A stretch of DNA of 18,117 bases from Candidatus Woesearchaeota archaeon. GTDB taxonomy: Archaea > Nanobdellota > Nanobdellia > Woesearchaeales > JAGVYJ01. Positions 1-7,460 of this stretch are shown here, one piece after another. How positions within the stretch are numbered: position 1 is the stretch's first letter; every line of letters starts with the position of its first letter. The position numbers and the translations under genes were made by a program. The notes under the pieces were generated by a model that made no database searches, had not been told where the DNA came from, and saw only the letters and a program-made list of their open reading frames with translations. The stretch is taken from the NCBI GenBank assembly GCA_018303315.1, contig JAGVYJ010000006.1, positions 1 to 18,117 of the forward strand, given 5' to 3'.

Positions 1-359
1 CGATCTACATCATGGATGCATCTGCACTGGCTGCGATTGCAGCACTTAAGAATGCAAGGTTCCCAAAGTACGAAAACGACCAGCTGGATTACAAAACCCT
101 GACCAAAACCAGGCTTCCGGTCACAAAGACGCCAATTGCAGTCACTGTCAGCAAGATAGGCTCGCACCTGCTAGTGGACACATCCCACGAAGAAGAGCCG
201 TATATCGAGGCCAGGCTGACCGTAACAACGGCAGGCGATGGTTCGATTTGTGCACTTCAGAAAGGTGGGGAGGCTACGCTGACGCTCGATGAGATAAAGG
301 CAATGGTTGAGCTTGCGAAAAAGAAGGCAAGAGAGCTTGAAAAATATCTGGAGGCATGA
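1..359 (+). CDS. rrp42: Exosome complex subunit Rrp42, 3' part (5' end outside window)
   Basis: Partial gene: the open frame runs from base 3 with no start, and the Met at base 12 is internal (preceded by Ile-Tyr-Ile). The visible 119 residues match the C-terminal half of an RNase PH-fold exosome subunit of the Rrp42 type. Seen are the DASALAAIAAL helix, an LPVTKTPIAVT strand, KIGSHLLVDTSHEEE, an ARLTV strand and the ICALQKGGEA segment, followed by a charged C-terminal helix. In archaea Rrp42 is the non-catalytic partner of Rrp41 in the hexameric ring that degrades RNA from the 3' end. Its stop overlaps the start of rpoK (ATGA), so the two are probably translated together. Rrp41, Rrp4 or proteasome genes would be expected upstream but lie outside. 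The call is firm for the family. Rrp42 rather than Rrp41 is inferred from the VDTSHEEE-type strand. Confidence 0.88.
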   Translation, partial: IYIMDASALAAIAALKNARFPKYENDQLDYKTLTKTRLPVTKTPIAVTVSKIGSHLLVDTSHEEEPYIEARLTVTTAGDGSICALQKGGEATLTLDEIKAMVELAKKKARELEKYLEA

Positions 360-547
360 GCATGCCTGATACAAAATACGACCGGGCCAGGATTATAGGC
401 GCGAGAGCCCTACAGCTTTCCATGGGAGCCCCATTCCTCATCAAGCTCAGCAAAAAAGAACTCGAAGAGCTGAATTACAACACTATTGCGATTGCCAAGC
501 GGGAATACAAGGAAGGCGTGATACCTATAACAGTAAAGCGCCAGTGA
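356..547 (+). CDS. rpoK: DNA-directed RNA polymerase subunit K (Rpo6)
   Basis: A 63-residue protein, the usual size for archaeal RpoK, the homologue of eukaryotic Rpb6 and bacterial omega, which helps assemble and stabilise RNA polymerase around the largest subunit. The diagnostic stretch RARIIGARALQLSMGAP is present at residues 10-26. The end of the protein (GVIPITVKR) is also typical. The start at 356 overlaps the rrp42 stop by four bases. A second Met two codons later (362) is equally possible, and no clear Shine-Dalgarno sequence decides between them, which fits translational coupling. In many archaea rpoK lies with rpl13/rps9/rpoN, and rrp42 is followed by rpl37Ae and rpoP, so this junction is a rearranged order. 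The identification is secure. Confidence 0.93.
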   Translation: MSMPDTKYDRARIIGARALQLSMGAPFLIKLSKKELEELNYNTIAIAKREYKEGVIPITVKRQ

Positions 548-562
548 AGTTCTCATGCAAAA

Positions 563-570
563 CTATAAAT
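563..570 (+). promoter_or_regulatory. TATA box of the isomerase/ROK kinase operon
   Basis: The sequence CTATAAAT lies 48 bases before the chosen ATG at 611. Archaeal transcription normally begins about 25 bases past the box, so a short leader of about 18-20 nt is expected, enough to carry the ribosome binding site at 599-605. This is a motif-based inference only. Confidence 0.6.
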
Positions 571-598
571 AGCGCCCTTCCCTAATGGATATCCTCTC

Positions 599-605
599 AG
601 GAGGT
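599..605 (+). promoter_or_regulatory. Ribosome binding site that fixes the start at 611
   Basis: AGGAGGT, a full-strength Shine-Dalgarno sequence, ends five bases before the ATG at 611. It decides that start over the upstream ATG at 585, which is in another frame. Confidence 0.75.
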
Positions 606-610
606 CTCTT

Positions 611-1582
611 ATGGAAAACACAGGCAACATGCTGGAAGCAATCAAAGATTTCCCGGAGCAGATGCTTCGGGCATATGAGCTGGGGAAGGATGTCACTGTT
701 CCCGGCAAATTACAGAACATCATTGTATGCGGCATGGGCGGCTCTGCCATACCCGGAGACTTCCTCAGGTCCTATGCAGGATTGGCCATCCCTCTCGTAA
801 CAAACCGGGAATATTCTCTGCCAGAATATGTGGGGCCCGGTTCCCTGGTTTTTCTGGTGTCATATTCAGGCAATACAGAGGAAACTGTCAGCTGCTTCAG
901 GGACGCAATGCACAGGCATGCCAGGATGGTGGTTATTACCAGCGGGGGCTACCTTGCAGAGCTCGCAGGCAGGCACAACATACCCAAAATAATTGTGCCC
1001 TCAGGCATCCAGCCAAGGGCGGCGCTTGCGTACCTGTTCTTCCCGATGCTCAAGGTATTGTCAAATTCAGGGCTCATTGAGGAGCCGCTGGAGGAGATTA
1101 GAACAGCAAAGAGGGTTCTGGCAGGCAGCAGCTTCCAGGAGCAGGCCAAAGGCCTTGCAAGGAACATTGCAGGGAAAATCCCGCTGATATATTCCTCCTC
1201 CAGACTTTATCCTGCAGCATACAGGTGGAAGACACAATTCAACGAGAATTCAAAGACGCATGCATTTGCAAATGCATTCTCTGAGCACAACCACAACGAG
1301 CTTGTGGGCTTCACTGTGCTCAAGGCAGACTACCACGTAATCTTCCTGATTGACGAGAAGGACCATCCTCAGATACAGAAGCGGATAAGGATTGCGAAGG
1401 ACATCATCTCTAAATCAGGCGTAAGGTCGACGGAAATCCTTCTAAGGGGGGATAATTTCCTGGCAAAGCTCATGTCGGCTGTGCACATAGGGGATCTGGT
1501 GAGCTATTACCTGGCAACCGAGTACGGCATCGACCCCAGCCCTGTCCACCTTATTGAGCAGCTAAAGCAGCAGTTGAAATGA
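611..1582 (+). CDS. Bifunctional phosphoglucose/phosphomannose isomerase (SIS-domain type)
   Basis: A cytoplasmic enzyme of 323 residues, predicted to interconvert glucose-6-phosphate and fructose-6-phosphate and also mannose-6-phosphate and fructose-6-phosphate. It belongs to the PGI/PMI family described from crenarchaea such as Pyrobaculum. Two SIS sugar-phosphate folds are visible. The first carries GMGGSAIPGDF (41-51) and the phosphate loop SYSGNTEET (84-92), followed by PSGIQPRAALAYL (130-142). The second carries NENSK (211-215) and SEHNHNE (224-230). Glu212 and His226 or His228 align with the acid/base Glu and His known in the Pyrobaculum enzyme, and Lys319 near the end could be the conserved C-terminal Lys. 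The length is usual for the family. The start is set by the Shine-Dalgarno sequence at 599-605. The ROK kinase begins one base after the stop, forming an operon that links hexose phosphorylation and isomerisation. The family call is firm; dual specificity is inferred. Confidence 0.9.
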   Translation: MENTGNMLEAIKDFPEQMLRAYELGKDVTVPGKLQNIIVCGMGGSAIPGDFLRSYAGLAIPLVTNREYSLPEYVGPGSLVFLVSYSGNTEETVSCFRDAMHRHARMVVITSGGYLAELAGRHNIPKIIVPSGIQPRAALAYLFFPMLKVLSNSGLIEEPLEEIRTAKRVLAGSSFQEQAKGLARNIAGKIPLIYSSSRLYPAAYRWKTQFNENSKTHAFANAFSEHNHNELVGFTVLKADYHVIFLIDEKDHPQIQKRIRIAKDIISKSGVRSTEILLRGDNFLAKLMSAVHIGDLVSYYLATEYGIDPSPVHLIEQLKQQLK

Positions 1583-1583
1583 A

Positions 1584-2441
1584 ATGGCAGTCATCGCTTT
1601 AGACGTGGGCGGCACCAACATCAGGGCAGCACTGGTTTCCCGCAACAAAATTGTCAGGCGCGCTGTGAGCCGGACAGTAACCAAGAGGGGCAGCAAAGGC
1701 CTGCTTGCGGCCATCCGGGCGGCAGTCATAAGCGTTAAGGGCAGGGGAATAGAAGGTATCGGGGTAAGCATAGCCGGAGAGATAAAAGGGGGCATAGTGC
1801 TTTCCAGCCCAAACCTGCCGCTGAAGAACTATCCCTTGGCAGCAAGGCTGAGGCAGTTGTTCAGGGTTCCTGTGAGGATAGAGAATGATGCAAAATGCTT
1901 CCTTCTTGGCGAGCAGCATCATGGCATTGCCAGAAAGACAAGACATGCCGTAGGCATAACTTTGGGCACAGGGCTGGGAGGCTCGGTGGTTTCTGAAGGT
2001 ACTCTGCTCAGAGGCAGAGGCCAGGCTGGGCACCTTGGGCATATGATTATCTCGGTCGATGGCAGAAAATGCAGCTGCGGAAGCCATGGCTGCCTGGAGG
2101 AATATGTGTCTGCAAGGGCACTTATGCGATATGCGCATGGCTTAAAGGCCGGAAACCCGGAGGAGGTGTACAGGCTGGCGCTCAGGGGGAATCCCAAAGC
2201 CAGGGCAGCTTTCAGGAAATTCGGGCATTACCTCGGAATAGCGATGAGCAATATTGTAAACCTTTTCGACCCGGACATCATTGTGGTTGGCGGCAACATA
2301 AGCAAAGCCTGGAAATTCTTTCTTCCAAAGGCCAGAGCAACAATGAAGGCCCTAGCCTGGCTTGACCATCTTCCGGCAGTCAGGAAATCAAAGCTGGGTG
2401 ATGATGCTGCACTGCTCGGGGCAGCAGGTCTGCTGGCATAA
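1584..2441 (+). CDS. ROK-family sugar kinase (glucokinase-like)
   Basis: A 285-residue ROK kinase, predicted to transfer phosphate from a nucleotide to the 6-hydroxyl of a hexose or amino-hexose. The N-terminal phosphate loop DVGGTN is at 7-12, the catalytic Asp102 lies in ENDAK, and the second phosphate loop GTGLGG is at 128-133. The ROK zinc site is present: His153 with Cys163, Cys165 and Cys170 in CSCGSHGCLEEY. The adenosine-binding region is around GDDAALLGAA (272-281). The usual ExGH sugar-binding motif reads HLGH (150-153): the Glu that normally contacts the sugar is His, so the substrate should not be assumed to be glucose. The TGA-A-ATG spacing to the isomerase implies translational coupling. 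The downstream isomerase chemistry makes glucose, mannose or fructose the likely substrates. Confidence 0.88.
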   Translation: MAVIALDVGGTNIRAALVSRNKIVRRAVSRTVTKRGSKGLLAAIRAAVISVKGRGIEGIGVSIAGEIKGGIVLSSPNLPLKNYPLAARLRQLFRVPVRIENDAKCFLLGEQHHGIARKTRHAVGITLGTGLGGSVVSEGTLLRGRGQAGHLGHMIISVDGRKCSCGSHGCLEEYVSARALMRYAHGLKAGNPEEVYRLALRGNPKARAAFRKFGHYLGIAMSNIVNLFDPDIIVVGGNISKAWKFFLPKARATMKALAWLDHLPAVRKSKLGDDAALLGAAGLLA

Positions 2442-2443
2442 TA

Positions 2444-2452
2444 TTTTTATAC
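2444..2452 (+). promoter_or_regulatory. TATA box for the C39-like gene (leaderless)
   Basis: TTTTTATAC is centred 26 bases before the ATG at 2474, immediately after the ROK kinase stop. This spacing puts transcription start at or next to the start codon, so the mRNA would be leaderless. It also indicates that this gene is a separate transcription unit from the sugar operon. Confidence 0.5.
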
Positions 2453-2473
2453 ACTGTTCTGATTGCTGTTTTT

Positions 2474-3073
2474 ATGAAAGCGTATGTGCAGACAACTGAG
2501 TATACCTCGGGGGCAGCCTGCCTGCTCATGGTCTTGAACCATTTTGATGCCAAAGTTAAGTTCAGCCGGGACAAGGAGTTCGAGCTCTGGCAGAGAATAG
2601 CCATGCTTCCGAGCCGGTCCGGCAATGTCTATGCAATGGGAAGAATCACGCATGCTGCCAAGATACCGACTACCGTGGTTGTGGGTGAAAAGGACTACAG
2701 GTTCCCTCTCTACAGGTTCTACAAGATGAAGCTCAAGGAAGTGAAGGATACGAATTTCATGTCCCAGAAATTCTATCGCGAAGCTGTGGAAGCTGGAGTT
2801 GATATTGAGATAAGGGCTTTTGATATTGAGGAGGTCAAGCGCCTGCTGCAGGATGGAAAGGTGATAATAATCCGGCTTAACTCTTCTGTGCTCATAAACG
2901 AGAGGAAGCCTTTTGCCAATTTCTTCGTATTATACGGGTTTGCTGACAGAAGCTTTGACATGATGGACCCTTTCCATGGCGAGCGGAAAGTTGAGGAATC
3001 AATGCTGTCGCAGATGTTCGAGACTGTCCGCACAAAATGCAAGCGGGACAACCGCATGGTAATCCTCGGCTGA
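2474..3073 (+). CDS. Peptidase C39-like protein, predicted catalytically inactive
   Basis: A 199-residue soluble protein that resembles the papain-fold C39-like family (the type whose N-terminus reads QTTE-F/Y-TCGPA). Here residues 6-17 read QTTEYTSGAACL, so the nucleophilic Cys position is Ser12, although the later non-catalytic Cys16 is kept. The segment before the last strands, normally PHWVV in active members, reads KPFANFFVLYG (145-155), with Asn149 where the catalytic His would be. The Asp after it is retained (MMDPF, Asp165). No signal peptide or membrane segment is seen. With two of three catalytic positions changed, this is likely a pseudo-enzyme used for peptide binding, or a fold kept for another role. 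It has its own promoter, and its stop codon directly abuts the guaA stop on the other strand. Fold assignment is from motif pattern; function is unknown. Confidence 0.65.
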   Translation: MKAYVQTTEYTSGAACLLMVLNHFDAKVKFSRDKEFELWQRIAMLPSRSGNVYAMGRITHAAKIPTTVVVGEKDYRFPLYRFYKMKLKEVKDTNFMSQKFYREAVEAGVDIEIRAFDIEEVKRLLQDGKVIIIRLNSSVLINERKPFANFFVLYGFADRSFDMMDPFHGERKVEESMLSQMFETVRTKCKRDNRMVILG

Positions 3074-4870
3074 CTACTCCCATTCTATTGTGGCCGGCGG
3101 CTTGTGGGTAACGTCTATAAAAACCCCGCTGACATAACCTGGCTTGGTCAGTGCTGCTGCCAGCTCCCTGCAGACCTTTTCCGGCAGGTCGACGAACCTG
3201 GCTGTCATGGCTTCCCTGGAATAAACAGGACGAAGCACAACAGATTCCCTGCTGCTGCCGTCCACGGAAACCGGCACAAGCACAACGGGCATCATCCAGA
3301 TTTTCTCATAAAGGCCGTGCTTCCTGATGACCTCATTGGCGATACTGTCCAGCTCCTGGAGCAGGGAGATTCTCTGCCCGGTAAGCGTGCCTCCGAGAAA
3401 TTCAACGCTCTTAATCCGCTCAGGGCTCAAAGTGTAAACAACCCGATTAATCTCCCGTATCTTATTTGTAATCGCTGAGGAAACCTCTTCCAGCTTTTTC
3501 CAGTCAAGCGGCCCTGAAAGGGCAACGGGGTTCCGGTATGTCCTGCTGTCCCCCTGGACGCCAACGCTCTGCACAGGCAGGATTTCTGCCGTCATCCTCT
3601 CAGGCAGCATCCCGGAAAGCTCGGATTTTATGTCAGTGAGATTTTCTGGCAATGAAGCTGTCTCCTCGCAAATAATCCTGACTGCAAGCCCGGGGCCCGG
3701 GAATGGATGCCTCCATACAAGCTCGTGGGGCAGACCAAGCCTCTCGCCAAGGGCCCGCACCTCGTCCTTGTAAAACTGCTCCAGTGGCTCTATAAGCTTT
3801 CCCTGCCCGATAAGCTCGTCGATTACAGGCACGCGGTTGTGGTGTGTCTTTATCACCGCAGAATGCCTTGTCCTGCCTGTCTCGATGGTGTCAGGATAGA
3901 TAGTTCCCTGCGCTATCATCCAGTTGTCGCTGTCTATCCTGAACTTTCCTATTGTTTCATTCAGCACATCAATGAAAGTCTGGCCTATGATGTGCCTTTT
4001 AAGCTCCGGGTCGACCACGTCAGCAAGCCTTTCAAGGAAAATGCTGCCGGCATTCACCACCTTCAGATTGTCGAAGCCAAGCCTGACAAGGGCCTGATGA
4101 ATCTCGCTGCTCTCATTTTTCCTCATGAGGCCTGTGTCGATGTGCAGCCCATACACCTGGCTTTTTCCGAGCGCCTTATTAAGCAGGGCGAAAGCTACTG
4201 TGGAATCGACCCCGCCGCTGACAAGAAGGAAGACTTTCCTGCCTGCAACCTTATCCTTTATCATGCCTGTCAATTCTGCCGCAACATCCCCTATTTTCCA
4301 GTCCCGGCTGCATCCGCAGATGTCCAGGAAATTGTCCAGTATCTTCATGCCGTGCTCGGTGTGGGTCACTTCTGCGTGAAACTGGATGCCAAAAATCTTT
4401 CCAGCCCTGTTTGCAATGGCAGCATTGCTGCCTTGGCCCGATGAGGCGATTGCCTGAAAATCCTTTGGCAATGAAGTAACTTCATCCCCATGGCTCATCC
4501 ACACAGTTTCCTCAGCCCCTAACCCTTTGAATAAGCCCTGCCTGCTGAGGATTTTCAGCCTGGTGACACCATACTCCTTGTTATTTCCTAGCACAACTGT
4601 GCCGCCAAAGTGCTTTGCTATAAGCTGGTGGCCGTAGCATATGCCCAGCACCGGCACCCCAAGCCCAAAAATCCCGGCATCATATTTTGGCGCCTCTTTC
4701 TCATATACCCCTGATGGGCCTCCGGAAAGTATTATCCCCCTGGCATGCCTCAGCCGGTCAGCACTCACCTCAGAATCAAAAATCTCAGAATACACACTAA
4801 GGCGCCTAATCCTGTTTGCAATAAGGTGGGCATACTGGCCTCCAAAGTCAAGGACTGCAATAGTATCCAT
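3074..4870 (-). CDS. guaA: GMP synthase (glutamine-hydrolysing), fused long form
   Basis: A 598-residue enzyme that converts XMP, ATP and glutamine to GMP in purine synthesis. The N-terminal class I glutaminase domain has Cys78 in GICYGHQ and His165/Glu167 in FHAEVTH, where the more usual motif is FHPEV. The ATP pyrophosphatase domain begins near 195, with the PP-loop SGGVDST at 218-224 and FPGPGLAVR at 390-398. The chain ends KPPATIEWE, as the family does. Many archaea encode the two activities as separate genes; here they are one chain. It is also about 70 residues longer than the E. coli enzyme (525). The C-terminal dimerisation domain appears duplicated: LPVQSVGVQGDSRTY plus EINRVVY (431-479), followed by MPVVLVPV, SVVLRPV and the final KPPATIEWE unit. 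This is the arrangement of human GMP synthase. Divergent from rad50 and tail-to-tail with the C39-like gene. Confidence 0.95.
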   Translation of the reverse strand: MDTIAVLDFGGQYAHLIANRIRRLSVYSEIFDSEVSADRLRHARGIILSGGPSGVYEKEAPKYDAGIFGLGVPVLGICYGHQLIAKHFGGTVVLGNNKEYGVTRLKILSRQGLFKGLGAEETVWMSHGDEVTSLPKDFQAIASSGQGSNAAIANRAGKIFGIQFHAEVTHTEHGMKILDNFLDICGCSRDWKIGDVAAELTGMIKDKVAGRKVFLLVSGGVDSTVAFALLNKALGKSQVYGLHIDTGLMRKNESSEIHQALVRLGFDNLKVVNAGSIFLERLADVVDPELKRHIIGQTFIDVLNETIGKFRIDSDNWMIAQGTIYPDTIETGRTRHSAVIKTHHNRVPVIDELIGQGKLIEPLEQFYKDEVRALGERLGLPHELVWRHPFPGPGLAVRIICEETASLPENLTDIKSELSGMLPERMTAEILPVQSVGVQGDSRTYRNPVALSGPLDWKKLEEVSSAITNKIREINRVVYTLSPERIKSVEFLGGTLTGQRISLLQELDSIANEVIRKHGLYEKIWMMPVVLVPVSVDGSSRESVVLRPVYSREAMTARFVDLPEKVCRELAAALTKPGYVSGVFIDVTHKPPATIEWE

Positions 4871-4892
4871 GACTCCGGAAACTAAATCCTGA

Positions 4893-4901
4893 TTTATAAA
4901 T
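4893..4901 (-). promoter_or_regulatory. TATA box of guaA (leaderless)
   Basis: On the minus strand the sequence reads ATTTATAAA, centred 27 bases before the A of the guaA ATG at 4870. Transcription would therefore start at the initiation codon, giving a leaderless mRNA. Confidence 0.6.
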
Positions 4902-4932
4902 CTACCTCTTCAGCCGGACACAGGCGACAAAG

Positions 4933-4942
4933 CTTTAAATAA
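4933..4942 (+). promoter_or_regulatory. TATA box of rad50-like gene (leaderless)
   Basis: CTTTAAATAA is centred about 26 bases before the ATG at 4964. The spacing again leaves no room for a leader. Together with the guaA box it makes a compact divergent promoter within the 93 bases between the two genes. Confidence 0.6.
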
Positions 4943-4963
4943 AGTTACTGCACTCCCAGTGGC

Positions 4964-7429
4964 ATGATTCTCAAGTGGCTGAAACTGCACAACATCAGGA
5001 GCTATACAAATGCAGCAATAGAGTTCCCTGAAGGCACGCTGATGCTTGCCGGTGACGTGGGGGCAGGGAAATCGACAATACTGATGGCAATTGAGTTTGC
5101 GCTTTTCGGCCTTCTGCGCGGCATTCTGGATGGCTCCCATCTCCTCAGGCATGGGAAAAGCCAGGGGAGCGTGGAGCTGTGCTTCATGCTCGGCACTACT
5201 GAAGTGATTGTCAAGAGGGCCCTAAAGAAAGTCAACTCCGATGTCAGGCAGGATTCAGGGCATCTGATAATTGACGGCAGGAAGCAGGAATATACAGCCT
5301 CTGAGCTGAAGGCAAGATTATTCGAGCTGCTCGGCTATCCGAAAGATCTTGTAACGAAATCAAAGTATCTCATTTTCCGGTATACAGTCTATACACCCCA
5401 GGAGGAGATGAATGCGATTCTTAGCGCTGACTCTGAGTTCAGGCTTGATACCCTCAGGAGGATTTTCAAGGTTGACAAGTACAAGCGCATCCGGGAGAAC
5501 ACTGTTGTGATAAACAGGGATATAAGAGAGAAAATAAGGGAGCTCCAGGGCAGGATTGCTGATTATGCTGAGAAATCCGAGGCTGCAAAACTGCTTGAAA
5601 CCCAATACAAATCAGCCATGAAGCAACATGAGGAGCTTTCCAGGCAGGCACAGAAAGCAGGCAAGGCACTGAAGGAACAGCAGGCGAAGCTCGCAGAGAC
5701 TGAAAAGCAGATGCTTGGCTATACGGAAGCGATGTCAAAGACAGCCAGCCTTGATTCTTCACTCAAGGAAATCATATCCTCAAGAACCGAACTCAAACAG
5801 GAGGAATCGGAACTCCAGCAGGGCATAGCAAAACTCACGGAAAAAATCGGGCTGATGAAGCTGCCGGCCGTGAAATCTGATGTCCATGAACTGGAGGCTG
5901 AGCTGCATAATGCCGAACTGAAGTTCAGGGAGCTGTCTGATGCGGCTGGCAAAATAAGGTCTGAGCTATCCCTTGTCAGGGCCAACATTGACAGCTCAAA
6001 CAAGCAAATGGGGGAAATCAGGGCAAGCCAGGCAATGCTTAATGAAAAGCAGGAGCTGCTGGAAAAAACAGGCACTGGAAAAACCGCTGAACTTGAAAGG
6101 CAGCTTGAGACGCTGATGAAAGGTCATGAGGAATTGCTGAAGGACATCTCTGTCGAGGAAAGCCAGGGCAGGCAGGCAAGGCAGAGGCTGGAACAGCTAA
6201 GGCAGGCAAATGTATGCCCGCTGTGCCTGACGGAACTTGACAAAACGCACAAGCACAACATCACTTCAGATGCAGAAAAAACTATACAAAGATGCGAAGC
6301 ACGCCTGCAGGCCCTGTCGCGGAAAAAGGAAAAGCTTGCAGATAAAGCGCAGGAAATGAAACTGCTTATACAACAGGGAAGAAAATCAGAGCTCAAGGCT
6401 GCTGAACTCGGGGCCCAGATAAACGAGCTTAAGTCCAGAATCAACTCAAGGCCTGCACTGGAAAAAGAGCTTGTCCGCCTGGCCAAAATGGAGCAGAGCC
6501 TGCTGGCCCGCGATAAGGAATTCAGGGAACAGAAACTGGTCAGCCAGGAAAAGCTGATTGCTGAACTGAAATCTGTGTTGCAGCAGGCCAGGAAGGCAGA
6601 GCTTGAAGCACTGGACAAGGCGAATCTGGAACTGATGCTAAAGGACAGGAAATCCAGATATGATGCTGTGCTCCAAAGGCTTCAGAGACTCAAGCAGGAA
6701 ATAGGAAAAATCAACAAGGAAAAGATTTTGCTGAGTCAGGATATCAGGAAATTCGGAGATATAGGAAGTTCACTGGAAAAAGAAAAGCAAAGGCTTGCTG
6801 CTCTTCAGATTGAGGAAAAAGAGCTCAGTGTCAGGAAAGCGGAATCTGCCAAGGAAGAGGAATCTGTGTCAGGCCAGCTTAAATCAATACTGGAAGAACT
6901 GTCAAGAAAGGAACTGTACCGGAAGCAGATAAGCTCCCACCTTCACTTGTCCAACTGGATGTCTGAGCTTTTCTCCAAGCTGCTGGAAACCATGGAAAGG
7001 CATGTCATGGTGAGAATCCACCAGGAATTCAATGATGTTTTCCAGCAGTGGTTTGCGTTGCTCATGGAACAGGAAAACCTCTCTGTGCGGCTTGGCGAGG
7101 ACTTCGGCCCTGTTGTTGAGCAGAACGGCTACGAGTCTGACATCTCCAGCCTGTCAGGAGGGGAGCGCACAAGCTGTGCGCTTGCATACAACCTTGCGCT
7201 GAATAAGGTGATAAACGACGTCATCACTTCCATTCATACAAAAGACCTGCTCATACTGGACGAGCCCACTGACGGGTTTTCCTCTGAGCAGCTGGACAAG
7301 GTGAGGGACGTGCTTAACGAGCTTGCTGTAAAGCAGGTCATACTGGTCAGCCATGAGGACAAGGTTGAAAGCTTCGTCCAGCACGTGCTGAGAGTGGTAA
7401 AGCATGAGCATGCCTCTGAAGTTCACTAA
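4964..7429 (+). CDS. rad50: Rad50-like SMC-family ATPase with zinc hook
   Basis: An 821-residue ATPase with the Rad50 layout. The N-terminal lobe has the LHNIRSY strand and Walker A GDVGAGKST (30-38). A long two-arm coiled coil (roughly 185-700, rich in Glu, Lys, Gln, Leu) is split by the zinc hook CPLC at 418-421. The C-terminal lobe has the ABC signature SLSGGER (729-735), Walker B LLILDEPTD with Asp766/Glu767, and the switch His797 in LVSHEDK. In archaea Rad50 pairs with the Mre11 nuclease, usually beside HerA and NurA, to process DNA breaks. None of those genes is adjacent here: guaA is divergent upstream and a UbiB-like kinase follows. The length is slightly short for archaeal Rad50, which suggests shorter arms. 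It could instead be a Rad50 paralogue with another partner. The ATG at 4964 is supported by the TATA box at 4933-4942. Confidence 0.88.
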   Translation: MILKWLKLHNIRSYTNAAIEFPEGTLMLAGDVGAGKSTILMAIEFALFGLLRGILDGSHLLRHGKSQGSVELCFMLGTTEVIVKRALKKVNSDVRQDSGHLIIDGRKQEYTASELKARLFELLGYPKDLVTKSKYLIFRYTVYTPQEEMNAILSADSEFRLDTLRRIFKVDKYKRIRENTVVINRDIREKIRELQGRIADYAEKSEAAKLLETQYKSAMKQHEELSRQAQKAGKALKEQQAKLAETEKQMLGYTEAMSKTASLDSSLKEIISSRTELKQEESELQQGIAKLTEKIGLMKLPAVKSDVHELEAELHNAELKFRELSDAAGKIRSELSLVRANIDSSNKQMGEIRASQAMLNEKQELLEKTGTGKTAELERQLETLMKGHEELLKDISVEESQGRQARQRLEQLRQANVCPLCLTELDKTHKHNITSDAEKTIQRCEARLQALSRKKEKLADKAQEMKLLIQQGRKSELKAAELGAQINELKSRINSRPALEKELVRLAKMEQSLLARDKEFREQKLVSQEKLIAELKSVLQQARKAELEALDKANLELMLKDRKSRYDAVLQRLQRLKQEIGKINKEKILLSQDIRKFGDIGSSLEKEKQRLAALQIEEKELSVRKAESAKEEESVSGQLKSILEELSRKELYRKQISSHLHLSNWMSELFSKLLETMERHVMVRIHQEFNDVFQQWFALLMEQENLSVRLGEDFGPVVEQNGYESDISSLSGGERTSCALAYNLALNKVINDVITSIHTKDLLILDEPTDGFSSEQLDKVRDVLNELAVKQVILVSHEDKVESFVQHVLRVVKHEHASEVH

Positions 7430-7432
7430 AGA

Positions 7433-7440
7433 TTTATAAA
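7433..7440 (+). promoter_or_regulatory. TATA box of UbiB-like kinase gene (leaderless)
   Basis: TTTATAAA lies just after the rad50 stop. It is centred 25 bases before the GTG at 7461 and 28 before the ATG at 7464, so the transcript probably begins at the start codon. It marks the kinase as a new transcription unit. Confidence 0.55.
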
Positions 7441-7460
7441 GGCAATTTGGGTAAGCCTGA

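Noticed and set aside
585..800. Alternative plus-strand frame starting at ATG 585
   Set aside because: It is out of frame with the isomerase. The strong Shine-Dalgarno sequence at 599-605 serves the ATG at 611.
1599..2138. 179-codon minus-strand open frame
   Set aside because: Antisense to the ROK kinase gene, whose motifs are intact; no sign of its own start signals.
3707..4444. 245-codon plus-strand open frame
   Set aside because: It lies entirely antisense to guaA, whose protein matches along its full length; the frame is a shadow.
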